Part shown: piece after piece, positions 8,202 through 17,408 of the stretch
How positions within the stretch are numbered: position 1 is the stretch's first letter
How the letters are laid out: every line of letters starts with the position of its first letter
NCBI GenBank assembly: GCA_037138595.1
Contig: JBAXIB010000012.1
Span: 31,844 to 95,843 of the forward strand
Length of the DNA stretch: 64,000 nucleotides
Direction of reading: 5' to 3'
DNA from: UBA4742 sp037138595
Lineage (GTDB): Bacteria > Actinomycetota > Acidimicrobiia > Acidimicrobiales > Acidimicrobilacustridaceae
The notes under the pieces: generated by a model
Told to the model about the DNA's origin: nothing
Seen by the model: only the letters and a program-made list of their open reading frames with translations
The model's database searches: none
Made by a program: the position numbers and the translations under genes

Positions 8202-10149
8202 GAAAATAGTCAGCGCCGATGTCCCGAAAATGGATGTCATCTGGCCGAATTGCTTGGCCGTCAATTTGTTCGAGGCAGACTCGATTCGGGCAGACATACG
8301 CGTCGGCGTCGACGGTTTGGACTCGCGGCCGCGACGCGGCGACATTTCGAATGACTTGATTGAAACAGTCGAGTCGAACGAGGTCGTCACCGGCCGGTCG
8401 CTGGATGGCGATTGCAATCACCACGATGGCACCCGACGAGCCAAGTTTGTCGATGGCACTGTTCAATTGTTTGGCCAGGTAACCGTCAAACCGAGGTTCG
8501 CACGAATGGGTCCAAACGCCGTCAACTTGCCGATCGTTGTTTCCGGGCCCATTGACCATCAAGAAGGCGACGTCGGGCTTCATTTTGGCTACTGAGTCGG
8601 TCCACAGTTGATCGCACATCGGCCACTCATCGTCGGTCACAACTTTGCCGTCGGGGAAACGGACAGGGCCAGGGGTGAAACGGCAACCAGGAAGCGCGGC
8701 GCTGCCGGAGATAATTCCGAAGTGTTGCTGGCTGAGATCGAGGCGTTCGCCAAGAAAAAACGCGATTGAATCGCCGGCGATCATGATGCGCGGTTTTCCG
8801 ACGTCAGCGGGTTTGGTTGCCGCGTTGATTGAGTCATTGGCAGCGTTGACGGTCTCAGCGGTGGTGGGGGTATGGACCGCGCCACTCGTGGTGATAAGTA
8901 AGCCAAGGACCAACGCGCCAACGATCGCTGGTGTTGCGACTTTGATTCCCCACCCTCGAAACGCACCGAGCCGAATGGGTCGCTCAAGCACGTAGTAGGA
9001 GACCATCGCAATTGCAATGCTGACTGTTGCTCGAATCGCAAAGAGCGCCCAGCCATCTAGCCCAACTCGCTGTTGATCGAGTACGAGAAAAACTGGCCAA
9101 TGCCAGAGGTACAGGCCATAGCTAATGACTCCGAGGAATCGCAACGGCGGTATCGACAATCCGATGGCAAGCCAGCCCGGTTTTGGATGGGCAACCGACG
9201 CGATGATCGCCGCAACCGCCAGACCACAAAGGAATAATCCGCCGTGGTAGAGCCGCAGCGAATGACCGTTAGCGAGAACCCAAGCGACGGCCAGCACCAC
9301 CGCACCAGCCCATCCGCCGGCATGAATAAAAACGCGTCCTCGCGTCGATCGAGCCGGCCCCTTCCACGCGAGCCAACTCGCGAGCGTTGCCCCAAGAAGG
9401 ATTGCCGCGGCCCGCGTGTCGGTCCCGAGGTACACCCGCTCGATTGTCTGTGGGCCAGCTAATCCGACCATGAGCCCGGCCGAGGCCAAGACCATCGACC
9501 CGGACACGAAAAACATCGACCGCGGACCTTTTCGGACCGTTCCATTTTTGCGTTGTCCAGGGCGAAGGACGAGGAATCCGATGAATGGCCAGATCAGGTA
9601 AAATTGCTCCTCGATCGCCAGGCTCCACATGTGCTCAAGCGGTGACGGCGTGGCGAAAAGATCCCAGTAGCCGACCTTCGAGAAGATGGTGTGCCAGTTG
9701 GCGACGTAGGCCATGGTGGCCAACCCGTCGGCACGAATTTGCTCGAGTTGATTTGGTGCAGCAAAAACAGCGGCATAGACGATGACGCCAGCGAGGAGTC
9801 CGCCGAGCGCGGGCAACAAGCGGCGGGCTCGACGGGCCCAGAAGCGTTTCAACCCGATCTGACCGGTGTCGCGGCGCTCGCTGAGCAGCAACGACGTGAT
9901 GAGGTATCCCGAGAGCACAAAGAAGAGGTCGACTCCGAGGAAACCACCCCCGAGAAGTTGGGCATGGAACAGCAATACGCCGGCGACAGCAACCCCGCGG
10001 AGGCCATCGAGTGCTGGAATGTGGCGAAGCAACGGCGTGCCATCGAACCCTTCACGCACGTCACTTTCTGGTGGCTCGAACCGTTCTGTCGTCGGCGCGT
10101 TCGACCCGTCAGATTCGGTCGAGTGGGAAGGCGGAGGCGACGAATTCAT
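8155..10149 (-). CDS. Acyltransferase-3 / SGNH fusion protein (OafA-type)
   Basis: 664 residues from the ATG at 10149, which overlaps the stop of the upstream gene (ATGA). After about 45 polar residues comes the acyltransferase-3 membrane domain: LDGLRGVAVAGVLLFHAQ, GFLGVDLFFVLSGYLIT and WSLAIEEQFYLIWP, with about ten TM helices to residue 430. The C-terminal extracytoplasmic domain is SGNH-like with the GDS nucleophile motif (IMIAGDSIAFF) and a D-x-x-H pair (DDIHF). OafA/OatA-like proteins move acyl groups across the membrane, and the SGNH domain places them on a surface sugar. The acyl group and target are unknown. It forms an operon with the next acyltransferase upstream. Its 3' end overlaps that of the convergent glycosyltransferase by 47 bases. 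Confidence 0.85.
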   Translation of the reverse strand: MNSSPPPSHSTESDGSNAPTTERFEPPESDVREGFDGTPLLRHIPALDGLRGVAVAGVLLFHAQLLGGGFLGVDLFFVLSGYLITSLLLSERRDTGQIGLKRFWARRARRLLPALGGLLAGVIVYAAVFAAPNQLEQIRADGLATMAYVANWHTIFSKVGYWDLFATPSPLEHMWSLAIEEQFYLIWPFIGFLVLRPGQRKNGTVRKGPRSMFFVSGSMVLASAGLMVGLAGPQTIERVYLGTDTRAAAILLGATLASWLAWKGPARSTRGRVFIHAGGWAGAVVLAVAWVLANGHSLRLYHGGLFLCGLAVAAIIASVAHPKPGWLAIGLSIPPLRFLGVISYGLYLWHWPVFLVLDQQRVGLDGWALFAIRATVSIAIAMVSYYVLERPIRLGAFRGWGIKVATPAIVGALVLGLLITTSGAVHTPTTAETVNAANDSINAATKPADVGKPRIMIAGDSIAFFLGERLDLSQQHFGIISGSAALPGCRFTPGPVRFPDGKVVTDDEWPMCDQLWTDSVAKMKPDVAFLMVNGPGNNDRQVDGVWTHSCEPRFDGYLAKQLNSAIDKLGSSGAIVVIAIAIQRPAGDDLVRLDCFNQVIRNVAASRPRVQTVDADAYVCPNRVCLEQIDGQAIRPDDIHFRDIGADYFLNWLVPELTKISQHS

Positions 10150-12095
10150 GAACTCGGTGCTTGCGGGCTGCCCTCGCCATCGGCGCCGATGACTTGCTGG
10201 AGAAGCCAGTCGCGCCACAATGCGGCGCCAGTTTCGGGGGTTACGTGAACGCCGTCGGGACGCAGTTCGCGCCCAGCGCTGAGAAAAAATTCACCCAAGT
10301 TGACCTTCATCGCGTAATCGGGATGGGCTGCGACCGCTTGGGCAACGAGGTCGTTGTAAAGCCCGACGCGATAGGCGTTGGTCGCGTTGTCTTCTTTGGT
10401 GTTCGGCGCGAGCGTGAGCCAGACGACTTTCTTGGCGCCGGCTGCGTGAAGCGATTCGGTTGCTGCAATCATTTCTTGCCCGAGATAGGTGTGATACGGC
10501 TCGGCCTCGATGGTCTCCCACCCCGAAAAAAGTCCCGGAATACGTCGTGGGAGCGTGTCCCAAAACCCGGCGTAGACGATGGCCCGATCGACGCCGCCGG
10601 CCGGAACAGTGGCGGGCCATTCACTCGTCCAGTCGCAACGCTCAACCGATCCAGGTGGCCCCTGATCGCTGCTGGTGAATCCTTTGAGTTCGCCGTGGCG
10701 CGAGATTGTGCAGGCTAATCGTGACCAGTTTCCTGTCACTTGAATCGATGGGCCGGCGTTTGCCGCGCCAACCGCCAGCATGAGCGCAGTGGAATCGCCA
10801 AAAAACGCCAGCGTCAGTGGTCGGGGTATCGATGGATCTACCGCGTTTGGATCAGCTTCGACAGGAACTGACGTAGCGGAGTTCTGGATGAGTTCGTCGA
10901 TGCGTTGTTGCGCCGATGCGTAATCGACCACATTTGGTGCGGCTGTTCGCCAGCCGATCAGGCACAACGCAAGGACGACGATGATGGTTGGCGCTAACAA
11001 CATTGACGGGCGCAGTCGAACCCAACGGCGTTCGCGAATCGGCCACTCAAGGAGATGGCCGGACAGGACCGCAAGCAGAAGCGATCCGACGACGGTTAGC
11101 AGCGTGACGAGCCACGGAGTCAATCCGGCTTCGCGTAGCCCAATGAGCAACGGCCAGTGAATGAGATACACCGCATACGACAGAAGGCCGAGCCACAGGA
11201 GTGGTCTTGGTGAAAGTCCCCGAGAAAACCATCCGGAGCGAGTTGCGGCAAGGATTACAACTGCCGACAACAGTGCAACGCCGACGAGCGCGCCTTGGGA
11301 ATACATAGGGCTGTAGACGTCGGTTTTGACCATTAATCCCAAGAGTGCGATGCCGGCCACCAGCCCAGCTGGCCGAATCCAGCTGCGTATTCGCCGTAAT
11401 GGCCACATCGCAGTGGCGACGGCAAGTAATCCGCCGATGAGCAACTCGGCGGCGCGTGAGAACGTCGAGTAATAGACAACAAGTTGATGTCCCGAGTTGT
11501 ACGCGATGTAGGCCACACTCGCCGCCAGCATGGCCAACAGCAGTAAGCCGACGGTGGGCGCGGCAGCCCGTTTCCGCCGAAGGACCGCCCAGACCGTGAG
11601 TGGGTAAATCAGATAGAACTGCTCTTCGATCGCTAGCGACCAAAAATGCAACACCGGCGAGGTCTCTGAAGCGGTGCCATACACGCTTCCTTCAAACAAG
11701 AACCGCCAATTTGCGACATACAACAACGCGGCGGTGATGTCGCCCGAGATGGCCTTGGTCATCCATGCCGCGAGCAGCCACACCACTGAGATAATGGCGA
11801 GCGCGCTCAACGCGGCAGGCATCAATCGGCGAAATCGCCGGATCCAAAACTGCTTGAGGCTGATTCCGCCAGTCTTCGAATGATCGACAAGGAGCAGTCG
11901 GGTAATCAGAAAACCCGACAAGGTGAAAAAGACACTCACCCCGAGGAATCCGCCGGGTAACGCGTGGGGCCAGAGGTGGTAGGTGACGACAGCTGCTACC
12001 GCGATTCCGCGGAGGCCATCGAGTCCGGCCATGTGACCTTGGGTGGATGGTGCCTTGGTCGCGCGCTCTCGCGTCAAAATGCTAGAACCCGGCAC
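10146..12095 (-). CDS. Acyltransferase-3 / SGNH fusion protein
   Basis: 649 residues if translation starts at the GTG at 12095, which lies 6 bases after a TATGCT -10 box; an ATG at 12146 would precede that box and is disfavoured. Acyltransferase-3 motifs: LDGLRGIAVAAVVTYH, GFLGVSVFFTLSGFLIT and WSLAIEEQFYLIYP. About ten TM helices are followed by an SGNH domain with FFGDSTALM and a C-terminal DGVHVTPETG, giving the Ser and Asp/His of the family. Function as for the following acyltransferase: O-acylation of an extracellular glycan or lipid, target unknown. First gene of a two-gene minus-strand operon, divergent from a polytopic glycosyltransferase-like gene. Confidence 0.85.
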   Translation of the reverse strand: MPGSSILTRERATKAPSTQGHMAGLDGLRGIAVAAVVTYHLWPHALPGGFLGVSVFFTLSGFLITRLLLVDHSKTGGISLKQFWIRRFRRLMPAALSALAIISVVWLLAAWMTKAISGDITAALLYVANWRFLFEGSVYGTASETSPVLHFWSLAIEEQFYLIYPLTVWAVLRRKRAAAPTVGLLLLAMLAASVAYIAYNSGHQLVVYYSTFSRAAELLIGGLLAVATAMWPLRRIRSWIRPAGLVAGIALLGLMVKTDVYSPMYSQGALVGVALLSAVVILAATRSGWFSRGLSPRPLLWLGLLSYAVYLIHWPLLIGLREAGLTPWLVTLLTVVGSLLLAVLSGHLLEWPIRERRWVRLRPSMLLAPTIIVVLALCLIGWRTAAPNVVDYASAQQRIDELIQNSATSVPVEADPNAVDPSIPRPLTLAFFGDSTALMLAVGAANAGPSIQVTGNWSRLACTISRHGELKGFTSSDQGPPGSVERCDWTSEWPATVPAGGVDRAIVYAGFWDTLPRRIPGLFSGWETIEAEPYHTYLGQEMIAATESLHAAGAKKVVWLTLAPNTKEDNATNAYRVGLYNDLVAQAVAAHPDYAMKVNLGEFFLSAGRELRPDGVHVTPETGAALWRDWLLQQVIGADGEGSPQAPSS

Positions 12096-12101
12096 CCCGC
12101 G

Positions 12102-12107
12102 AGCATA
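12102..12107 (-). promoter_or_regulatory. -10 element (TATGCT) before acyltransferase gene
   Basis: On the minus strand TATGCT is followed by six bases and a GTG in frame with the acyltransferase. This decides the start and implies a leaderless mRNA. Confidence 0.55.
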
Positions 12108-12196
12108 GGGTCGCAAACTGTCCAGGTGGCGTCGTGTCCGGAACATGGCGTTGGCGTGTCAGAGCGGCGGACCGAAGACGGCGTGGGGGTCTGCGG

Positions 12197-12202
12197 TACT
12201 GT
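12197..12202 (+). promoter_or_regulatory. -10 element (TACTGT), leaderless start
   Basis: TACTGT, six bases, then ATG at 12209. No Shine-Dalgarno. The box lies inside the longer reading frame that begins at 12134, which argues against that longer start. Confidence 0.5.
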
Positions 12203-12208
12203 GCGCGG

Positions 12209-13780
12209 ATGGCTGACCTGCCAACCGAACAGGGAACCCGGCCATCTAGTTTGGCTGATGCAGCTACTCGCCCAATGCGGGATTCGTGGTGGCGGCGATC
12301 ATTGTGGTTTTTGGATCGGTCCACAGTCATTGTCCTTGCGGTTCTAGTGGCAAGTCGCATCGCAATTTTTGCGGCCGGGGTTCGGTTCGACACGCAATGG
12401 GTCCCAACGGCGTGGCAGATCGCCGATACCGAGTTACTTCGCACTCGTCTCATTGAAACGGTGTGGTTCGGACACTCGCAGCCCCCGATGCTGAACGCAA
12501 CGATTGGCTTGGTCCTGCGGTTTTCGCCGCTTTCGCTCGCCTCGAGTTTTTTTGTCCTGTATTCGGTGCTCGCCGCGGTGCTCGCCGTTGTCCTTGTCGA
12601 CCTCTTGCGTCGATTTGGGACATCGCGAATAACTCAAGTCATTGTTGCCTGCGCCGTGATAGTGAGCCCACCAGTCATGCTTTATGGCAACTGGCTTTCA
12701 TACGAATTCCCGACGGTCGTCGGGATCGCGGTGGCAGTCGACCTCTTGGCGGCCTATGTAGCCCGACCGCGAGTGTTGAGTTTGGCGGCGCTGATGAGTG
12801 TCACGGTCGCGTGCATTTTGACTCGGTCGCTGCTGCATCCGCTGCTGTTTGTCCTAGTCGCGGTGATGGCGTTAGTCGCTCGTCGTCCAGTCGCTCGGCG
12901 TCGGGCCGTGATCTTCGCGGTGGTTATACCCGGTCTAATTCTCAGCGTTTTTGTGGTCCGCAACGCGGTTTTGTGGGGACAACCCAGTTTGTCATCGTGG
13001 TCAGGAATGAACATGGCGCATGCGGTTTTGCCTGGTACGTCGTTGTACGACCGAGCCGAAAAAGTTGCTGACGGAAGTTTGAGTCCGTTAGCAATTCGGC
13101 GCACGTTTCAAAACTACGACGCGTATGCGGGAGCGCTTCCACCCTGCACGGTCGCGCACTCCGACATAGCTGAGGTTGCTCGGCCGACGAAAAGTAATGG
13201 CACGACCAATTTCGATTACGAGTGTTTTCTGCGGGTGAACAATCGCTATCAACGCGATGCGTTGGCGACGATTGCGATGTTCCCTGCGAACTACGCGCGG
13301 CAAGAACTCTTCGCGGCGTATTTGTTTTTCGGCCCGAGTGACCGATACGACGCGCTCCGAGCGAACCAAGTGCACATCAAGCCGTTGAGCGCGCTGTATG
13401 AGCGGCTTGGACTCGTCGTGAATATTCGGCCGGTGGTGACGAGCGATCCGTTGTTTGGAAAAGGTCTTGGCGATCAGGGCAAGCCGCGTTTCACCTTGCC
13501 GGTGAGTTTGCTGGCGATCGTGACGACGTTCATTGCCGTACTTGCCGCATTCGTCGCAGGCTTTCGCTGGTTTAGAAGGGGTCCGACCGCAATCCGAGTG
13601 GCGGTGGCGGCGATTGGCGGCCTCATTCTTTTCACGTTTCTTTTCGGCAATGCATTCGAAGTCGGCGAGAATCAGCGCTTCCGGTTCCTGATTGAGCCCT
13701 TGGTCTGGGTGGTGATTGGATTGCTAGCCGATCGCACTATTCGCCGTCGCTGGAGTGGTCAGAGATCACTGGTCCCATAA
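12209..13780 (+). CDS. Polytopic membrane protein, probable GT-C glycosyltransferase-like
   Basis: 523 residues starting MADLPTEQ. About ten predicted TM helices, the first at residues 35-55. It has a GT-C-like first loop (RFDTQWVPTAWQIADTELL) with acidic residues and then SQPPMLNATIGL, which resembles the HPP loop of the ArnT/PMT-type genes nearby. A large polar loop at about 280-400 contains two Cys (PPCTV, YECFL) and NGTTNFDYE. I do not recognise a specific family. The topology and its location among glycosyltransferase and acyltransferase genes suggest it acts on a polyprenyl-linked sugar or surface glycan. Alternatively it may be a flippase-type protein. It is divergent from the acyltransferase operon. 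Confidence 0.55.
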   Translation: MADLPTEQGTRPSSLADAATRPMRDSWWRRSLWFLDRSTVIVLAVLVASRIAIFAAGVRFDTQWVPTAWQIADTELLRTRLIETVWFGHSQPPMLNATIGLVLRFSPLSLASSFFVLYSVLAAVLAVVLVDLLRRFGTSRITQVIVACAVIVSPPVMLYGNWLSYEFPTVVGIAVAVDLLAAYVARPRVLSLAALMSVTVACILTRSLLHPLLFVLVAVMALVARRPVARRRAVIFAVVIPGLILSVFVVRNAVLWGQPSLSSWSGMNMAHAVLPGTSLYDRAEKVADGSLSPLAIRRTFQNYDAYAGALPPCTVAHSDIAEVARPTKSNGTTNFDYECFLRVNNRYQRDALATIAMFPANYARQELFAAYLFFGPSDRYDALRANQVHIKPLSALYERLGLVVNIRPVVTSDPLFGKGLGDQGKPRFTLPVSLLAIVTTFIAVLAAFVAGFRWFRRGPTAIRVAVAAIGGLILFTFLFGNAFEVGENQRFRFLIEPLVWVVIGLLADRTIRRRWSGQRSLVP

Positions 13781-13812
13781 GGCCCGCTCGGATTATTGAG
13801 CTGATCATGGCC

Positions 13813-13818
13813 TACAGT
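13813..13818 (+). promoter_or_regulatory. -10 element (TACAGT), leaderless start
   Basis: TACAGT, seven bases, ATG at 13826. No Shine-Dalgarno sequence. Confidence 0.5.
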
Positions 13819-13825
13819 TTCGTCC

Positions 13826-16051
13826 ATGATTGTCCAGGGGGACGCCCAGGCTTCGAGTCCGAGCCTTGATGCGCTGTATCGCGAGGTCTTCGACGATACC
13901 GCTTCTCCGGCCAACGACCCTTTGACAACCGCTTCGAATGCATTCACGTCCAACGCCGATTTGGCGACGAACCCGCCGACAAACCTGTTGGCTGAACCAG
14001 CGACTGACACGCGTCCTAGCGCCAAACGTTCGATGCCATTTGAACCGGGACTCGAAGGACTTCGAGGGTTGGCACTCATCGCAGTCTTGGTTTTTCACGC
14101 CGGATTTCGATGGGCGGTCGGCGGTTTTTTGGGCGTGTCGACGTTTTTCACCTTGTCAGGGTTTTTGATTACGACGCTGTTGGTCTCAGAACATCGCCGG
14201 TCCGGTCGAATTGGCCTTTCAGGCTTTTGGAGTCGCCGCTTTCGCCGCCTGATGCCCGCGGCTCTCACCTGCTTGGCCGTCGTGGTGGTCATGGGAGCGA
14301 CCATCGCCGACCCGTCTCAATTGGCCCGGCTTCGTGGCGATGTCATCGCGGCACTCGCCTATGTCGCGAATTGGCACTTCATTGCGACTGGACAAACCTA
14401 CGGCGAATTGTTCACGGCTCCGTCGCTTGTCTTGCAGTTTTGGTCACTAGCGATTGAAGAGCAGTTTTACTTGGTGTTTCCCATCGTTGTTGTCATCGTT
14501 TTGAAAATCACCCACGGGTCACACCGACTTCTGGCGATGGTTTTTGGCATAGCAATCACCATGTCGTTACTGGCTTCGGTGTTGCTCTACGACCCAGCCG
14601 ACACGAGTCGGGTGTATTTCGGCACCGGGACCAGGGCCGCAGAGTTGCTGGTCGGCGCGCTCCTCGCGTTGGCTCTTGCCAAACCTGCTGTCCGCTCGTG
14701 GCTCAAAGGTCGGGCGATGTCAGTGGTAGTTGCGGCACTGGGTCTCGTCGGACTTTTCGTTGTCGTGTTGTGCTGGCATCGAGTGCATCAGCAAGATGCG
14801 TGGCTTTATCATGGCGGGTTCATTGCTTATTCGCTTGTTTCGGTCTCGTTGATTTTGGGCGCGATGCACTTCGGTCCACTACGAGCGATCCTGTCGAGCC
14901 AGCCGCTGCGGTTGGCAGGTGTCGTCTCATACGGCGCGTACCTCTATCACTGGCCGATTTATCTGTGGCTAACGCCGGAGCGAACCGGTTTGGCACTGTG
15001 GCCGTTGTTCGGCTTGCGCATGGTCGTGACCTTTGCGGCCGCCACGTTGAGTTACCAACTGTTGGAAAAACGTATTTTGACGGGTCGCGTCATTCGAGGC
15101 TGGGCGCCTTATTTCGTCGTGCCCGCGGCCATCTCCATGGTGGTTATTTGCTTAGTGTTTGTGACGGTCAACGTTGGTCCACCACCGGGCACTATGGACC
15201 TTGCGGTTCGGTCGGGGTTGTTGTCATCGCCAACGGTCGCTGCTAATCCCATCGCCACCGGCGGCCTAGCGAAAAATGATCTCAATCGTTACCTAATCGC
15301 ACCAGGAAAGCTTGGCGTTGGCGAAGTAGCGGCCGGCGCGACTCCTCGGGTAACGGCACCGCCGCCCCGCATGGCGTTGCTCCTCGGCGATTCACTGAGT
15401 TGGTCAATTGCCAGCGGGCTCAAGAATTCGCTCACCGATCATGGCGGAACGGGCTTGGTTTCCAATTCGCTCATCGCGTGCCCGATTTGGACTGGTGCCG
15501 AACTTCGAAATTTGAATGAGAACCGCAAGCTGACTGCCGATTGTCTCGGTCGTCCAGCGGCGATCACTGCAGATCTCAACGAGTATCACCCGGGCTTGGT
15601 GATCGTCCTATCGTGCCTAGCCGACGTTTCGGATCGAAAACTGCCCGGCGAGTCAATCTGGCGAAGCCCGGGTGATCCTGTTTACGACGCCGCCGAAACA
15701 GCAGCGATCACTGCGACAGTTGACCAACTGTCGGCCGGTGGGGCCCAGGTGGCGTGGCTTACGTGTCCCGCGTTGGATCCTCAGTATCACATGGGACTCA
15801 ACATGCGACCGGGGCCCTATGCCGAAGCGGAACCGGAGCGGGTCGCCGTGCTCAACTCGATCATTCGAAAAGTTGCTGAGAGTCGCCCGCAAATGTCGGT
15901 CATTGACCTCAACAGTTGGTTGAAGAATATGCCTAAGGGCGAACTGGATCCCGATTGGCGTCCTGATGGCGTCCACTTCACGTTGGAGGGCAGCGTCGTG
16001 ATCGGCGAATGGCTCGTGCCGCAGTTGTTTGGGACCCTCCGACAAAACTGA
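13826..16051 (+). CDS. Acyltransferase-3 / SGNH fusion protein with a long polar N-terminus
   Basis: 741 residues, third copy of this architecture in the island. About 70 polar, Ala/Thr/Asp-rich residues precede the membrane domain: LEGLRGLALIAVLVFHAG, GFLGVSTFFTLSGFLIT, WSLAIEEQFYLVFP. About ten TM helices run to residue 460. A linker precedes the SGNH domain with LLLGDSLSWSIASGL and C-terminal DGVHFTLEGSVVIGEW. Presumed role is O-acetylation or other acylation of an extracytoplasmic glycan. The polar N-terminal extension is probably cytoplasmic and of unknown use. It stands in its own transcription unit, opposite in direction to the other two acyltransferases, and is followed 67 bases later by purA. 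Confidence 0.85.
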   Translation: MIVQGDAQASSPSLDALYREVFDDTASPANDPLTTASNAFTSNADLATNPPTNLLAEPATDTRPSAKRSMPFEPGLEGLRGLALIAVLVFHAGFRWAVGGFLGVSTFFTLSGFLITTLLVSEHRRSGRIGLSGFWSRRFRRLMPAALTCLAVVVVMGATIADPSQLARLRGDVIAALAYVANWHFIATGQTYGELFTAPSLVLQFWSLAIEEQFYLVFPIVVVIVLKITHGSHRLLAMVFGIAITMSLLASVLLYDPADTSRVYFGTGTRAAELLVGALLALALAKPAVRSWLKGRAMSVVVAALGLVGLFVVVLCWHRVHQQDAWLYHGGFIAYSLVSVSLILGAMHFGPLRAILSSQPLRLAGVVSYGAYLYHWPIYLWLTPERTGLALWPLFGLRMVVTFAAATLSYQLLEKRILTGRVIRGWAPYFVVPAAISMVVICLVFVTVNVGPPPGTMDLAVRSGLLSSPTVAANPIATGGLAKNDLNRYLIAPGKLGVGEVAAGATPRVTAPPPRMALLLGDSLSWSIASGLKNSLTDHGGTGLVSNSLIACPIWTGAELRNLNENRKLTADCLGRPAAITADLNEYHPGLVIVLSCLADVSDRKLPGESIWRSPGDPVYDAAETAAITATVDQLSAGGAQVAWLTCPALDPQYHMGLNMRPGPYAEAEPERVAVLNSIIRKVAESRPQMSVIDLNSWLKNMPKGELDPDWRPDGVHFTLEGSVVIGEWLVPQLFGTLRQN

Positions 16052-16118
16052 GACGAGCGAGCGTCACGGGCCGACTAGGGTTGACTCGTAACACGCCGCC
16101 TTCCAAGGAGAACAACGC

Positions 16119-17408
16119 GTGCCAGCGACCGTCGTCGTAGGTACCCAATGGGGCGATGAGGGCAAGGGGAAGTTCACCGACCTCGTCGCAAAAGAGATGG
16201 ACCTCGTCGTCCGCTATCAAGGTGGCCACAACGCTGGCCACACCTTGGTGGTTGACGGCGAACGGTTTGCTCTCCAACTGGTTCCGAGCGGCATCCTTTA
16301 CAACCACATCACCCCGATCATCGGCAATGGCGTCGTGGTTGACCCGCGCGTATTGCTGGCCGAACTCGACATGTTGGCGTCACGCGGTGTTGATACCAGT
16401 CGACTGAAAGTGAGCGGCAACGCTCATTTGATCCTGCCGTACCACCAGGAGCTCGACAAGGTCACTGAGCGCCGGCTTGGGAAGAACAAGATTGGTACCA
16501 CCAAACGCGGCATAGGTCCGGCCTATGCCGACAAAGCGGCTCGCGTTGGCCTGCGGGTCCAAGATCTGCTCGACCCGAAGATCTTTCGGGAAAAACTCGA
16601 CGTGGTGTTGAAAGAAAAAAACGCGATCCTCTCGCGAGTGTTTAATCAACTACCGCTCTCGGCTGACGACATTGCAGCGTCGTATCTCGATGTTTGCGCA
16701 CCTCGACTTGCTCCCATGATCGCCGACACAGTCAATTTGTTGCACGACTCGCTCGAAAGCGGCAAAGAGGTGCTCCTTGAGGGAGCACAGGCGACGTTCC
16801 TTGATTTAGATCACGGAACGTATCCATTCGTGACTTCGTCGAATCCCGTCGCCGGTGGCGCATGCACGGGTGCCGGTATTGGGCCGCGTTACATCGATCG
16901 GGTGATTGGGATCGCCAAGGCCTATGTCACTCGCGTGGGTGCCGGTCCGTTTCCGACCGAATTGACCGACGAGACCGGCGACCTGCTGATCGACCGTGGA
17001 GGCGAATACGGGACGAACACCGGCCGTCGTCGTCGGGTGGGCTGGTTTGACGCGGTAATGATGCGTCACGCCGTTCGCCTGAACTCGTTGTCGGAGATCG
17101 CGTTGACCAAACTCGATGTACTTGACACGCTTGACACGGTGCGGGTTTGTGTTGCGTATGAACTCGACGGTGAGCGATTCGAACACCTTCCCTATCATCA
17201 GTCGGTGCTGCATAAGGCCAAGCCGATCTATGTCGATATGCCTGGCTGGCACAGTGACCTGACCGCGGCTACGAAGCGAAGCGATCTGCCGGCGGCTGCA
17301 TTGGCATACGTCGCGTTTCTTGAAGAACAGATTCGCGTTCCGATCAATTTGGTTGGCGTTGGCCCCGGTCGTGAGCAGTTTTTGCAGTTCGCATCTCAGC
17401 AACCATGA
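16119..17408 (+). CDS. purA: Adenylosuccinate synthetase
   Basis: 429 residues, GTG start fixed by AAGGAG (16105-16110) eight bases upstream. The N-terminal GTQWGDEGKGK carries catalytic Asp13 and the GTP-binding loop; GGHNAGHT holds His41. GTTKRGIGPAYADK and TNTGRRRRVGWFD are family blocks. PurA condenses IMP and Asp with GTP hydrolysis to adenylosuccinate, the first of two steps to AMP; PurB, encoded further on, completes it. The stop overlaps the purD start (ATGA), so purA and purD are translationally coupled. Length is normal for the family. Confidence 0.97.
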   Translation: MPATVVVGTQWGDEGKGKFTDLVAKEMDLVVRYQGGHNAGHTLVVDGERFALQLVPSGILYNHITPIIGNGVVVDPRVLLAELDMLASRGVDTSRLKVSGNAHLILPYHQELDKVTERRLGKNKIGTTKRGIGPAYADKAARVGLRVQDLLDPKIFREKLDVVLKEKNAILSRVFNQLPLSADDIAASYLDVCAPRLAPMIADTVNLLHDSLESGKEVLLEGAQATFLDLDHGTYPFVTSSNPVAGGACTGAGIGPRYIDRVIGIAKAYVTRVGAGPFPTELTDETGDLLIDRGGEYGTNTGRRRRVGWFDAVMMRHAVRLNSLSEIALTKLDVLDTLDTVRVCVAYELDGERFEHLPYHQSVLHKAKPIYVDMPGWHSDLTAATKRSDLPAAALAYVAFLEEQIRVPINLVGVGPGREQFLQFASQQP

